Shown piece by piece: positions 9,693-18,645 of a stretch of 64,000 nt of DNA (position 1 is the stretch's first letter; each line of letters begins with the position of its first letter). The notes beneath the pieces were generated by a model. It saw only the letters and a program-made list of their open reading frames with translations. It made no database searches and had not been told where the DNA came from. A program made the position numbers and the translations under genes. Source of the DNA: an uncultured Christensenellaceae bacterium (GTDB lineage Bacteria; Bacillota; Clostridia; Christensenellales; Borkfalkiaceae); the NCBI GenBank assembly GCA_910586945.1, contig CAJULO010000001.1, positions 26,671 through 90,670 of the forward strand, given 5' to 3'.

Positions 9693-9737
9693 CGTAAAAT
9701 AATAAAGGCAAGCTGTTGCAAAGGGGGCGAGAAAGCG

Positions 9738-9917
9738 ATGTCAACCGTTAAAGTTGGAGAAAATGAATCAATTGATAGTGCATTGAGACGCTTTAAAAGA
9801 AAATGCTCTCGCGATGGTATTATTGGAGATTTGCGTCGTAAAGAATTTTACGAAAAACCATCTGTGCGTAGAAAGAAAAAATCAGAAGCAGCGCGTAAGC
9901 GTAGCAATAAAAATTAG
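9738..9917 (+). CDS. rpsU: 30S ribosomal protein S21
   Basis: A 59-residue basic protein. VGENESIDSALRRFKRKCSRDGII and the RRKEFYEKPSVRRKKKSEAARKR tail are the S21 signature. The protein sits near the mRNA exit/anti-SD region of the 30S subunit. The start is ATG 9738 after an AAGGGGGCGAG site; a longer in-frame extension from 9651 runs through the promoter and is not real. A terminator follows immediately, so rpsU is mostly transcribed alone. Confidence 0.95.
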   Translation: MSTVKVGENESIDSALRRFKRKCSRDGIIGDLRRKEFYEKPSVRRKKKSEAARKRSNKN

Positions 9918-9924
9918 TTGTACT

Positions 9925-9955
9925 AAAGCCTGTTCAAATGTAACAGGCTTTTTTC
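9925..9955 (+). terminator. Terminator after rpsU
   Basis: AAGCCTGTT-CAAATGT-AACAGGCTT followed by a T run, a few bases after the rpsU stop. Confidence 0.9.
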
Positions 9956-10009
9956 AATCAAAATGCAAGATAAGAGAAAGCACTTTAGTCGAAAGGAGTA
10001 AGATACACG

Positions 10010-10426
10010 ATGTCTAAACAAAAAACTGTAAAAAACATTGCAAAAGAAGCTAAATCAAGATTGAAAAATGGATTTTGGAAAGATTGTAAACAACAAAGGC
10101 AAAAAGAACTTGATAAGGCAAGGGACGCTGGAGTTGCAGAAAGTAGAGCAAGTAAATATTTTGCAGAAAAAGTTGGACAGAGCATTGCATGTGAAAAGGA
10201 AGATGAATTTTACTTAAAAGTGAAAGAAATGTTGCTAACACATGGTGAAGTGAGTGATGCGATTGGTCGCTTAACAGATAAAGAATATTTTGAAAAATTA
10301 TCTTATGAAGAGCGTCAACGTTATACTTTAGCATTATCTTCTAAATATTTACGAGCTCTTGAACGATTTAAAAAGGAAGTAGAGTTTGAGCGTTATTTAG
10401 AAAAGACAAAAGAGAATAAAGCATAG
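10010..10426 (+). CDS. Small charged protein of unknown function upstream of pcrA
   Basis: A 138-residue, highly charged, mostly helical, soluble protein with no signal peptide, no cysteines in motif arrangement and one Cys only. It is Lys/Glu/Arg-rich from end to end (for example RLKNGFWKDCKQQRQKELDKARDAG and LSYEERQRYTLALSSKYLRALERF). I do not recognise a family. AAAGGAG lies about 11 bases before the ATG. The stop is 9 bases before the pcrA start, so the two are one operon, and a role linked to DNA repair or RNA (it also follows rpsU) is a guess from context only. Confidence 0.65.
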   Translation: MSKQKTVKNIAKEAKSRLKNGFWKDCKQQRQKELDKARDAGVAESRASKYFAEKVGQSIACEKEDEFYLKVKEMLLTHGEVSDAIGRLTDKEYFEKLSYEERQRYTLALSSKYLRALERFKKEVEFERYLEKTKENKA

Positions 10427-10435
10427 AGGGAAGAT

Positions 10436-12709
10436 ATGCACGAATTACTAACGAACTTAAATGCAGAACAAATTTTACCAGTTACTACAACAGAAGGAGC
10501 TGTACTAGTATTTGCAGGAGCAGGAAGCGGAAAAACGCGCGTTTTAACAACGCGTATAACCTATTTAATGCAAGAAAAAAACATTTTACCAAATCATATT
10601 TTAGCAATTACATTTACCAATAAAGCGGCAAGGGAAATGCAAGAGCGTTTGCAGATGTTGTGTAATATTGACGGTATGTGGTGTTGTACAATACATAGTA
10701 TGTGTGTACGCATTTTGCGTCAATTTGGCGATAGATTGGGATACAGTAGTAGTTTTTCAATCTATGGGGATGCAGAAAGAGATAGTATCTTAAAACGACT
10801 TTTTAAAGAGCAAGATATTGAGGAAGAAAAAGATATTCGCCATATTAAAAATAATATTTTGAAAGCAAAAACGCTTGGCCTTTCCCCACAACAATATTTA
10901 GAAGCAAATAGTACTATAGAGAAGATTGATATAGTTACGCAAATTTATAAACAATATATACAAGTTTTAAAGGATAATAATGCCATTGATTTTGACGGAC
11001 TCTTGATGGAAACTTTGACATTATTAAAAACAAATGCTGAAGTGCTTCATCATTATGCACAGAAATTTCAATATATTCATGTAGATGAATTCCAAGATAC
11101 AAATGCCGTACAGTTTGAGATAATCTTATTATTGGCAAGTCATTGGGGCAATGTCTTTGTTGTAGGGGATGATGACCAAAGCATCTATGGTTGGCGGGGT
11201 GCTCAGATTGATAACATTTTAAAATTTGATAGCTATTTTCCGAATGCACAGCGTTTTAAGCTAGAGAGAAATTACCGGTCGACAAAACACATCATTGCAC
11301 TAGCAAATGCAGTCATTCAAAATAACCACTATCGTCAAGAAAAGGCATTATGGACAGAGGCAGAAGAGGGAGAACATGCAAATGCTATTGCTGTCGAGAG
11401 AGAACAAGAAGAGGCTTTTTTGGTAGCAAGACAAATCTCCAGTTATATTACAAATGGTGGTGCATATGGAGATATCGCCGTACTGATGCGGATAAATGCA
11501 ATATCTCGTTCCTTTGAACAAGAGTTTATGAAGTATGGCATCCCTTTTAAGATATACGGAGGGTTTCGCTTCTATGAGCGTAAAGAAATTAAAGATATTT
11601 TAGCATATTTACGCATTATAAATAATCCAAATGATGGAGAAGCAATTTTAAGAATTATCAATTTACCGAAACGAGGTATAGGTTTAAAAACAGTTGAAAC
11701 TTTATTACGCTATGCAAGAAGCTACTCTATCTCATTGTATGATGCTATTTTAAATAGTAAAAATGCCGGCATAAGTGGTGCAACCTTAAAAAAATTAGAA
11801 GAGTTTGAAAGATTGCTTGTATATCTTATTGCGTGTGGTAAAAAATGTAATTTAGTAGAACTTTTAGAGCAAGTATTAAAAAGTACAAATATTTTGCAGC
11901 TCTATAGCGATAAAAAAGATGAAGAAAGTGTTGCAAAAATGGCAAATATACAGGAATTTATCAATGCCGTTGAAGAATATGCAAATCTAAATGCAAAAGC
12001 CACTCTTGCAGATTTTTTAAATGAAGTTACTTTAAGTAGTGATTTAGATGAGGAAAGCAATAAAATCAATGGACAAACTGTTACACTAGCGACGATACAT
12101 GCTGTAAAAGGGTTGGAATTTCCTGTTGTCTTTTTAGTGGGAATGGAAGATGGGATTTTACCACTTTCGCGTGCACAAGACAATGTAAAAGAGCTAGAAG
12201 AAGAGCGTAGACTACTGTATGTTGCCATTACAAGAGCAAAGAAAAAAATTTATTTTACGCGTGCAAAAAATAGATTTATGTATGGAATGCAAAAAGAGAG
12301 TATATCTTCTCGCTTTATGAAAGAGCTTGCAAGTGAATTAGATTTATCTAATTTTTTATCAAAATCTGTACTCAATGCATATTATGAAAGACATAGTTAT
12401 GACAGAAGTCCAAGTTACGATAGTCCAAAAAGCTTTTATAGAGAAGAAGAACGCAGTATTGCGACTAAAGAATTTGCTTTTTCCGCCGCCGCAAATTTTA
12501 AGCGTGGCATGCAAGAGAATACAAATACAACAATTGGTAAAGACTATGGGCAGTACACTGTGGGAAGAAAGGTTTTACATACAAAATTTGGAAAAGGTAC
12601 AATTATATCCACGGAAGGAAGTGGAAAAAATTTAATTGCAACGATTGCCTTTGAAGGATTTGGTATGAAACAGCTCTCTGTACAGATTGCCCCTTTACAA
12701 CTTTTATAA
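10436..12709 (+). CDS. pcrA: UvrD/PcrA-type DNA helicase
   Basis: Superfamily 1A 3'-5' helicase acting in repair and in removing RecA or conflicts during replication. The 757-residue length is normal. Motif I is AGAGSGKTRVL (about residue 27), motif Ia TFTNKAAREMQERL, motif II VDEFQDTN (about 216), motif III VGDDDQSIYGWRGA (about 244), motif IV RNYRST, motif V IHAVKGLEFPVVFLVG and motif VI EERRLLYVAITRAKKKI. The last 60 residues (YTVGRKVLHTKFGKGTIIS onward) form the C-terminal Tudor-like RNA-polymerase-binding domain of PcrA. ligA starts 20 bases after the stop; pcrA-ligA is a common Firmicute pair. Confidence 0.96.
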   Translation: MHELLTNLNAEQILPVTTTEGAVLVFAGAGSGKTRVLTTRITYLMQEKNILPNHILAITFTNKAAREMQERLQMLCNIDGMWCCTIHSMCVRILRQFGDRLGYSSSFSIYGDAERDSILKRLFKEQDIEEEKDIRHIKNNILKAKTLGLSPQQYLEANSTIEKIDIVTQIYKQYIQVLKDNNAIDFDGLLMETLTLLKTNAEVLHHYAQKFQYIHVDEFQDTNAVQFEIILLLASHWGNVFVVGDDDQSIYGWRGAQIDNILKFDSYFPNAQRFKLERNYRSTKHIIALANAVIQNNHYRQEKALWTEAEEGEHANAIAVEREQEEAFLVARQISSYITNGGAYGDIAVLMRINAISRSFEQEFMKYGIPFKIYGGFRFYERKEIKDILAYLRIINNPNDGEAILRIINLPKRGIGLKTVETLLRYARSYSISLYDAILNSKNAGISGATLKKLEEFERLLVYLIACGKKCNLVELLEQVLKSTNILQLYSDKKDEESVAKMANIQEFINAVEEYANLNAKATLADFLNEVTLSSDLDEESNKINGQTVTLATIHAVKGLEFPVVFLVGMEDGILPLSRAQDNVKELEEERRLLYVAITRAKKKIYFTRAKNRFMYGMQKESISSRFMKELASELDLSNFLSKSVLNAYYERHSYDRSPSYDSPKSFYREEERSIATKEFAFSAAANFKRGMQENTNTTIGKDYGQYTVGRKVLHTKFGKGTIISTEGSGKNLIATIAFEGFGMKQLSVQIAPLQLL

Positions 12710-12728
12710 AAAAATCAATAGGTTGTGT

Positions 12729-14681
12729 ATGAAAGAAAATATTGGTAATATGCAAGCAATTATTGATAAACTCAATGCGTGGAGCTATGCATATTATGTA
12801 CTTGACAATCCAGTAGTAGAAGATAAAGTGTATGATACACTTTATGACGAACTGGTTAATTTGGAACAGAAATACAATTTGATTTTGCCAGATTCTCCAA
12901 CACGACGGGTTGGAGATAAGCTAATAGATTCCTTTCAAAAACATAGGCATCTACACAAATTATATAGTTTAGATAAAGCAACAACAATAGAGCAAATGCA
13001 GGCCTTCTTTCAGCGGATAGAAAAGGTTGAAAATAATGCACAATATACGGTAGAGTACAAATATGATGGAATTACAGTTTGTCTAACCTATGAAAACGGC
13101 TATTTTCAATGTGCAACTACCCGCGGTAATGGCAAGGTGGGAGAAGATGTTACACAACAAGTTTTACCGATTCAATCTTTTCCACTGAAAATAGAATATG
13201 TAGGAAAATTAGAGGTGAAAGGCGAAGCAATTATGCGTCTGTCCGCCTTGGAAAAATATAATCGTACTGCAGAAGAAAAGTTAAAAAATGCGCGTAATGC
13301 TGTAGGGGGTGCAATCCGCAACTTAGATAGTTCTGTCAGTAAAAAACGCAATATTGAAATCTTTTTTTATGATATCAACTATATTGAAAATAATGGTATA
13401 CAAACACAGATGGAGAGTCTCGCTTTTTTAAAGAAAAATGGATTTAAAATTTTTGAAGACTCTATTCTCTGTAAAAGTAGAGAATCTGTATTACAAGCAA
13501 TTGAACAAATCAATGAAAAACGCCAGCAATTAGATGTTCTAACAGATGGTGTTGTTATTAAAGTAGATAGTTTTAGGATGCGAGAAGAGATAGGATATAC
13601 AGATAAATTTCCTAAGTGGGCAATTGCTTATAAATTTCAAGCGGAAGAAAAAATCACAACAATCAAACAGGTCGTTTGGCAGGTGGGTAGAACAGGTAAA
13701 ATTACCCCTCTTGCAGAAGTCGAGCCGATTGAACTTGCAGGAGCAACAGTACGCCGTGCAACATTGAATAATTTTGCAGATATTGCACGAAAAAAAATTC
13801 AATTGGGTAGCAGTGTGTATATTCGTAGAAGTAATGAAGTTATTCCAGAGATTTTAATGGCAATAGAAGGAACGGGCAATGGAGCTATTATGCCACCAAC
13901 AACTTGTATTTATTGTGGAGCAGAGATTATAGAGGACGGAGCAAATTTATTTTGTAGCAATAGAGAATGTCCACCGCGTGTAGTTGCGAGTTTAGTGCAT
14001 TTTGCCAGCAATGATGGTATGCATATTGATACTTTATCTGAAAAGACAATTGAACTTTTTTATCATCAAAAATTAGTGCAAAAATTCAGCGATATCTACC
14101 GCTTGACAGAGGAAAAACTTTTGCATTTAGAGGGATTTAAAGAAAAGAAAATTCAAAACTTGTTACAAGCAATTGAAAATTCTAAAAAAACAAAATTTGA
14201 ACAATTTTTATTCGCGTTAGGGATTGATGGTATAGGGAAAGTTGCAGCAAATGATATAGCAAAACATTTTCAAAACTTGCAGAATTTACAGCAAGCAACA
14301 TTTGCAGACCTATTAGAAATTGAACAGATAGGCGAAAAGACGGCAACAAACATTGTAAATTTTTTTCAAGATAAAAACAATATTGACGAACTAGAAGCTT
14401 TACAAAGGTTAGGTGTAAGTATTACAAAGCCAATAGAAAGAAAGGATGGTAAGTTTGCAAAACAATATGTTGTATTGACTGGCGTATTAAAAGAATGTAA
14501 ACGCAAAGATGCAGAAAAATGGATTGAAGCAGAGGGTGGTATCTGTCAAAATGCAGTTACCAATAAGACGAGCTTAGTCATTGCAGGAGAAAATGCAGGG
14601 AGTAAACTAGAGAAAGCAAAAGCTATGGGTATTTCTATATTGAATGAAGATGGATTTTTACAACTTTTAAAAAAGCAATAA
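12729..14681 (+). CDS. ligA: NAD-dependent DNA ligase
   Basis: Seals nicks using NAD+ during replication and repair. The 650 residues contain, in order, the Ia NAD-binding region (YYVLDNPVVEDKVYDTLYDEL), the adenylation lysine in VEYKYDGI (about 111), GRTGKITPLAEVEPIEL of the OB fold, a four-cysteine zinc finger (CIYC ... C-x5-C, about 392-415), helix-hairpin-helix repeats (ALGIDGIGKVAA, LLEIEQIGEKTA) and a BRCT domain (about 573-648). ATG 12729 is preferred; an in-frame extension from 12687 overlaps pcrA and lacks homology. The Shine-Dalgarno site is weak (AGG), suggesting coupling to pcrA. Confidence 0.96.
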   Translation: MKENIGNMQAIIDKLNAWSYAYYVLDNPVVEDKVYDTLYDELVNLEQKYNLILPDSPTRRVGDKLIDSFQKHRHLHKLYSLDKATTIEQMQAFFQRIEKVENNAQYTVEYKYDGITVCLTYENGYFQCATTRGNGKVGEDVTQQVLPIQSFPLKIEYVGKLEVKGEAIMRLSALEKYNRTAEEKLKNARNAVGGAIRNLDSSVSKKRNIEIFFYDINYIENNGIQTQMESLAFLKKNGFKIFEDSILCKSRESVLQAIEQINEKRQQLDVLTDGVVIKVDSFRMREEIGYTDKFPKWAIAYKFQAEEKITTIKQVVWQVGRTGKITPLAEVEPIELAGATVRRATLNNFADIARKKIQLGSSVYIRRSNEVIPEILMAIEGTGNGAIMPPTTCIYCGAEIIEDGANLFCSNRECPPRVVASLVHFASNDGMHIDTLSEKTIELFYHQKLVQKFSDIYRLTEEKLLHLEGFKEKKIQNLLQAIENSKKTKFEQFLFALGIDGIGKVAANDIAKHFQNLQNLQQATFADLLEIEQIGEKTATNIVNFFQDKNNIDELEALQRLGVSITKPIERKDGKFAKQYVVLTGVLKECKRKDAEKWIEAEGGICQNAVTNKTSLVIAGENAGSKLEKAKAMGISILNEDGFLQLLKKQ

Positions 14682-14696
14682 AGTTGATAAAAAAGG

Positions 14697-14725
14697 TTGA
14701 AAAATAAAAGGTTTTTTGATATAAT
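14697..14725 (+). promoter_or_regulatory. Sigma-A promoter of rpoZ
   Basis: TTGAAA (14697-14702), 17 bases, TATAAT (14720-14725), directly after ligA and about 31 bases before the rpoZ ATG. It probably drives rpoZ through rsmB and beyond. Confidence 0.78.
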
Positions 14726-14755
14726 AAAAAAAAATAAAAGAATGAGGTCAGCAGT

Positions 14756-14977
14756 ATGATAAATGAACCAGCAGTTGACAAACTATTGCATACATTAAAT
14801 AAAGAGGACATGGAAGTTTCAAGATATGAACTTTGCATTATGGTTGCTAAGCGTGCTAGACAAATTATTGACCAAGAACAAAGTCAAGGAATCAGTGAAT
14901 TGCCAGGGAATGTAAAGGAAATTGCACTTGCATGTCAAGAAATACTTTCTGGAAAAGTAGTAGCCATTAAAGATTAG
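14756..14977 (+). CDS. rpoZ: RNA polymerase omega subunit
   Basis: A 73-residue protein with SRYELCIMVAKRARQIIDQ, the conserved omega core that wraps the beta-prime C-terminus and aids polymerase assembly. The C-terminal part is shorter and divergent. Its position before priA-def-fmt-rsmB matches the Firmicute rpoZ operon, but gmk upstream and coaBC downstream are not here. The site before the ATG is AATGAGGTC, 8 bases off. Confidence 0.85.
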   Translation: MINEPAVDKLLHTLNKEDMEVSRYELCIMVAKRARQIIDQEQSQGISELPGNVKEIALACQEILSGKVVAIKD

Positions 14978-14986
14978 TTAAAATGT

Positions 14987-15010
14987 CCTCTCTTCAAGAT
15001 AAGAGGGGAT
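14987..15010 (+). terminator. Hairpin between rpoZ and priA
   Basis: CCTCTCTT-TCAAGA-like loop-AAGAGGGG (one G-T pair) followed only by ATTTCTC. With almost no T run it is more likely an attenuator or an mRNA stability element than a full terminator. Confidence 0.4.
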
Positions 15011-15034
15011 TTCTCATATACAAATAGGTAAAAT

Positions 15035-17215
15035 ATGATAGCAGAAGTCATCGTAGATATTGTACACAGTGATGTTGATAAAATTTTTGACTATATAATG
15101 ATAGAAAATGTACAATTAGGTAGTCGTGTAAAAGTTCCGTTCGGCCAAGGCAATAAATTGATTGAAGGATATGTAATAGGCATAAAGGAAGAATCAAGTT
15201 GGCCGCTAGAAAAAGTAAAAAAAATTACTAGTATTATTGATTGTCCTCTCTCTGCTGAAAGTATATATTTAATGCATACTCTAAGTAGACGCTATCAACA
15301 ACCTAAGGCAAGCATATTGCGTTTGTTTTTACCAAGTGAAATGCGTAGAGGGAATGTTCATGAAAAAATAGAGCAAAGTGTATATTTGGTAGAAGAAAAT
15401 CTAAATATTGCAAGTATATCTAAAAATGCAAAAAAGCAACTTGAGGCAATTGCCTATTTTCAATTAGAAAGACGTTGTACACTTTTTGCAGCCAATAAAA
15501 AATTTGGAAATGCAGCAATTCAAAAACTAATACAAAAGGGTATTTTAAAGAAAGTAGAAGAACAAATTTTTAGAAAACCATACAGGAACTTGCAAGATAA
15601 AAGTGATACACACATATTGACAAAAGAACAACAAGAAGCAATAGAAAAAATACAGTCTTCAGAGAAACAAGTACAACTTATACATGGTGTAACTGGAAGT
15701 GGTAAAACAGAAATTTATATGCATGCCATTACAAATTGTTTACAGCAGGGGAAAACCGCTATATTTTTGGTGCCAGAAATTGCCTTAACGCCGCAGATGC
15801 TAAAAAGTTTGCGTGGTCGTTTTCAAAGTGCAGTTGCCATATTACATAGTAGACTTTCTGCAGGAGAACGATTTGACGAGTGGACAAGATTAAAAGAGGG
15901 AGAAGCAAAAATTGCTGTAGGTGCAAGAGGAGCTATTTTTGCTCCATTAGAAGATATTGGATTGATTGTGATTGATGAAGAACATGATACAAGTTATCAA
16001 AGTGAAAGTGCGCCTCGATACAATGCTATACAAGTTGCCAAGATGCGTGCGAAATGGAATAACTGTAAAGTCATTTTAGGCAGTGCAACCCCATCTATTG
16101 AAAGCTATTTATTTGCGAAAAATGGACACTATCATTTAATAGAATTACATAACCGCGTCAATCAACAGAGTATGCCTCAAATTCTATTTGCTGATATGCG
16201 GCAGCAGTTACGCAATGGCAATGCGAGTATTTTTTCAGATATATTACAAGATGAAATACAAGTATGTCTACAAAAAAAAGAACAAGTGATTTTGTTTTTA
16301 AATCGGCGTGGTTATGCACAATCAGTGCAATGTAGACAATGTGGATATGTACATACTTGTTCACATTGTGATGTTGCTTTAACCTATCATAGAACAGAGA
16401 ATCTTTTAAAATGTCATTTTTGTGGTAGTCAATATACACCAGTGCAACATTGTGTCAACTGTAATAGTACATCGTTAACTTATAATGGATATGGTACACA
16501 ACAGGTAGTAAAAGAGTTGCAAAAACTGTATCCAAATGCTATAATTTTGCGGATGGATAATGATACTACGAATAGTAAGGAAGGACATTTAAAAATCACT
16601 GAAATGTTTGCAAAAGGCAATGCTGATATTTTAGTGGGCACGCAGATGATTGCAAAAGGCCATGACTTTCCAAATGTTACACTTGTTGGTATTTTGAATG
16701 CCGACCAAAGTTTATATTTTGATGATTTTAGAAGCAATGAAAGAACTTTTCAATTGATTATGCAAGTTGCAGGTCGCAGTGGTAGAGGACAAAAGGAAGG
16801 AAAGGTTATTTTACAAACTTATAATTGTCAAAATCCAATTTTGCGTTATGCAGCAGATGGAAATTATAAAGATTTTTTTGCAAATGAAATCAATTTACGG
16901 CAGGCGACATATTATCCGCCCTATAGTATTATTGTGCGTGTTTTAGTGCGTAGTGCGGAAAAAGAAAATGCATTAGATACTCTAAAAACAGTCTATACGA
17001 AGCTGGAAAAAATTTATATAGAAAATAAAAAAGATTTTGTCTTCTTTCACAAAATGATTGCACCAGTAAAAAAACTACAAAATAAATGGCGATATCAAAT
17101 TTTAATGCGTCTATGCAATAAAAATTTATTATCAGAAATTTATACTGCTGTAACAACAATAAAAACAGATAAGGCAAATCTATATGTAGAAGAAAATCCA
17201 AATAATTTACAATAA
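15035..17215 (+). CDS. priA: Primosomal replication restart helicase PriA
   Basis: Binds forked DNA and reloads the replicative helicase. The 726 residues show the 3'-DNA-binding N-terminus (IVDIVHSDVDKIFDYI), Walker A VTGSGKTEIYMHAI (about 219), the DEEHD box (about 313), GSATPSIES, a zinc-binding region of paired cysteines (CRQCGYVHTCSHCD ... CHFCGSQYTPVQHCVNC, about 433-475), and motif VI QVAGRSGRG. No strong ribosome site is seen (AGGTAAAAT, 8 bases before the ATG). def follows after 12 bases. Confidence 0.95.
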   Translation: MIAEVIVDIVHSDVDKIFDYIMIENVQLGSRVKVPFGQGNKLIEGYVIGIKEESSWPLEKVKKITSIIDCPLSAESIYLMHTLSRRYQQPKASILRLFLPSEMRRGNVHEKIEQSVYLVEENLNIASISKNAKKQLEAIAYFQLERRCTLFAANKKFGNAAIQKLIQKGILKKVEEQIFRKPYRNLQDKSDTHILTKEQQEAIEKIQSSEKQVQLIHGVTGSGKTEIYMHAITNCLQQGKTAIFLVPEIALTPQMLKSLRGRFQSAVAILHSRLSAGERFDEWTRLKEGEAKIAVGARGAIFAPLEDIGLIVIDEEHDTSYQSESAPRYNAIQVAKMRAKWNNCKVILGSATPSIESYLFAKNGHYHLIELHNRVNQQSMPQILFADMRQQLRNGNASIFSDILQDEIQVCLQKKEQVILFLNRRGYAQSVQCRQCGYVHTCSHCDVALTYHRTENLLKCHFCGSQYTPVQHCVNCNSTSLTYNGYGTQQVVKELQKLYPNAIILRMDNDTTNSKEGHLKITEMFAKGNADILVGTQMIAKGHDFPNVTLVGILNADQSLYFDDFRSNERTFQLIMQVAGRSGRGQKEGKVILQTYNCQNPILRYAADGNYKDFFANEINLRQATYYPPYSIIVRVLVRSAEKENALDTLKTVYTKLEKIYIENKKDFVFFHKMIAPVKKLQNKWRYQILMRLCNKNLLSEIYTAVTTIKTDKANLYVEENPNNLQ

Positions 17216-17227
17216 AGGGAGAAAAAT

Positions 17228-17689
17228 ATGGCACTTAGAACGATTGTGCAAGAAGGCGATGCAGTTTTACGCAAAAAAACTTTTGCTGTTGAAGTTTTTG
17301 ATGCAAAATTACATGAATTGCTTGATGATATGAAAGATACTATGCAACATGCTGAAGGAGCAGGACTAGCTGCTCCGCAAATAGGCATATTGCGTAAAAT
17401 TGTCGTTATTCAAGTGGAAGAAGGGTATTTTGAACTTATCAATCCTAAAATTATTGAATCTACTGGCGAACAAGTTGGACCGGAAGGATGTCTATCAATA
17501 CAAGGTAAATATGGTATAGTTGCACGTCCACAATCTGTGAAAGTAGAGTATCAAGATAGATATGCCAAAGTACAACAGTTGACTGCTGTCGATTTTTTTG
17601 CGCGTGCAGTATGTCATGAACTTGACCATTTAGATGGGATACTCTATATAGATAAAGCAACAGAACTGAGAATTGAGAGGAAACGATGA
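17228..17689 (+). CDS. def: Peptide deformylase
   Basis: Metalloenzyme that removes the formyl group from nascent N-terminal methionine. All three signature motifs are present: GAGLAAPQIG (about 42-51), EGCLSI (about 85-90, metal-ligand Cys) and HELDHLDG (about 130-137, His-x3-His with catalytic Glu). The 153-residue length fits the short class. AAAGGGAG lies about 8 bases before the ATG. The stop overlaps the fmt start (ATGA), coupling the formyl-removing and formyl-adding enzymes. Confidence 0.97.
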   Translation: MALRTIVQEGDAVLRKKTFAVEVFDAKLHELLDDMKDTMQHAEGAGLAAPQIGILRKIVVIQVEEGYFELINPKIIESTGEQVGPEGCLSIQGKYGIVARPQSVKVEYQDRYAKVQQLTAVDFFARAVCHELDHLDGILYIDKATELRIERKR

Positions 17690-18636
17690 AGATAATTTAT
17701 GCAGGTTCACCACAATTTAGTATTCCACCACTTGAAAAACTTCTCTCTAAAAAGTTTGATATCATAGCAGTATTGACGCAACCGGATAGACCGTTTGGTA
17801 GAAAAGGTATATTGACAGCAACACCTATTAAAAATTTTGCAAAAGCGCAGAATATTCCCGTATTTACCTTTGAAAAGATAGCAAACTCTGTACAAGAGTT
17901 AAAAGCGCTGCAAGCGGATTGTCTAATCACGAGTGCCTATGGGCAAATTCTAACACAAGAAGTACTCAATTTATTTCAAATGGGCGTATATAATATACAT
18001 GCATCTATTTTACCGCGATGGAGAGGTGCATCACCTATACAACATGCTCTTTTACATGGAGATAGACAGACTGGTATTAGTATTATGAAAACAGATGTTG
18101 GGTTGGATACTGGTGATATTGTATTGCAAAAAACTTTAGATATTACGCAAGAGGATAATGCAAGTTTACTTTTTGACAAGTTGTCTCATTTGGGAGCAGA
18201 ATGTATTGTAGAAGCAATGGAAATATTGCAGTATGGTCAAATAAATTTGCAAAAACAAGCAGAAGATGGCGTAACAATCTGTAAAAAAATAATAAAAAAA
18301 GAATGCCAAATCGACTTCAATAAAAGTGCTAAAGAAATTGTGCAGCTTGTAAAGGCAATGGAATGTGGACCTGTTGCATATAGTCATCTACAAGGGCAGC
18401 TTGTGAATTTTTATGATTGTAAAGTTGCAATAGATAAGCAAATAGAGCAAGAGGGAATGGAGAAAGAAAATGGAACAATCCTTGCTGTACAAAAAAATGG
18501 CATATTTATAAAGGCAAATGATGGCATTATACAAGCAACTGTGCTACAATTTGCTGGTAGTAAAAAAATAACATCACAAGATATTTACAACGGTAAAAAA
18601 TTAGAAAGGAATCAAATTTTTAAAAAAGAGGAATAG
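17686..18636 (+). CDS. fmt: Methionyl-tRNA formyltransferase
   Basis: Formylates initiator Met-tRNA with 10-formyl-THF. The 316 residues show the N-terminal MKIIYAGSPQFSIPPLEKL, the folate/catalytic motif ASILPRWRGASPIQHALLHGD (about 106-126), GISIMKTDVGLDTGDI with the catalytic Asp, and the OB-like C-terminal tRNA-binding domain (about 205-310). It overlaps def by 4 bases and is followed by rsmB after 9 bases. Confidence 0.96.
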   Translation: MKIIYAGSPQFSIPPLEKLLSKKFDIIAVLTQPDRPFGRKGILTATPIKNFAKAQNIPVFTFEKIANSVQELKALQADCLITSAYGQILTQEVLNLFQMGVYNIHASILPRWRGASPIQHALLHGDRQTGISIMKTDVGLDTGDIVLQKTLDITQEDNASLLFDKLSHLGAECIVEAMEILQYGQINLQKQAEDGVTICKKIIKKECQIDFNKSAKEIVQLVKAMECGPVAYSHLQGQLVNFYDCKVAIDKQIEQEGMEKENGTILAVQKNGIFIKANDGIIQATVLQFAGSKKITSQDIYNGKKLERNQIFKKEE

Positions 18637-18645
18637 AATAAGAAT

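Noticed and set aside
9651..9737. N-terminal extension of rpsU
   Set aside because: It runs through the promoter -35/-10 boxes and the ribosome site; S21 homology starts at ATG 9738.
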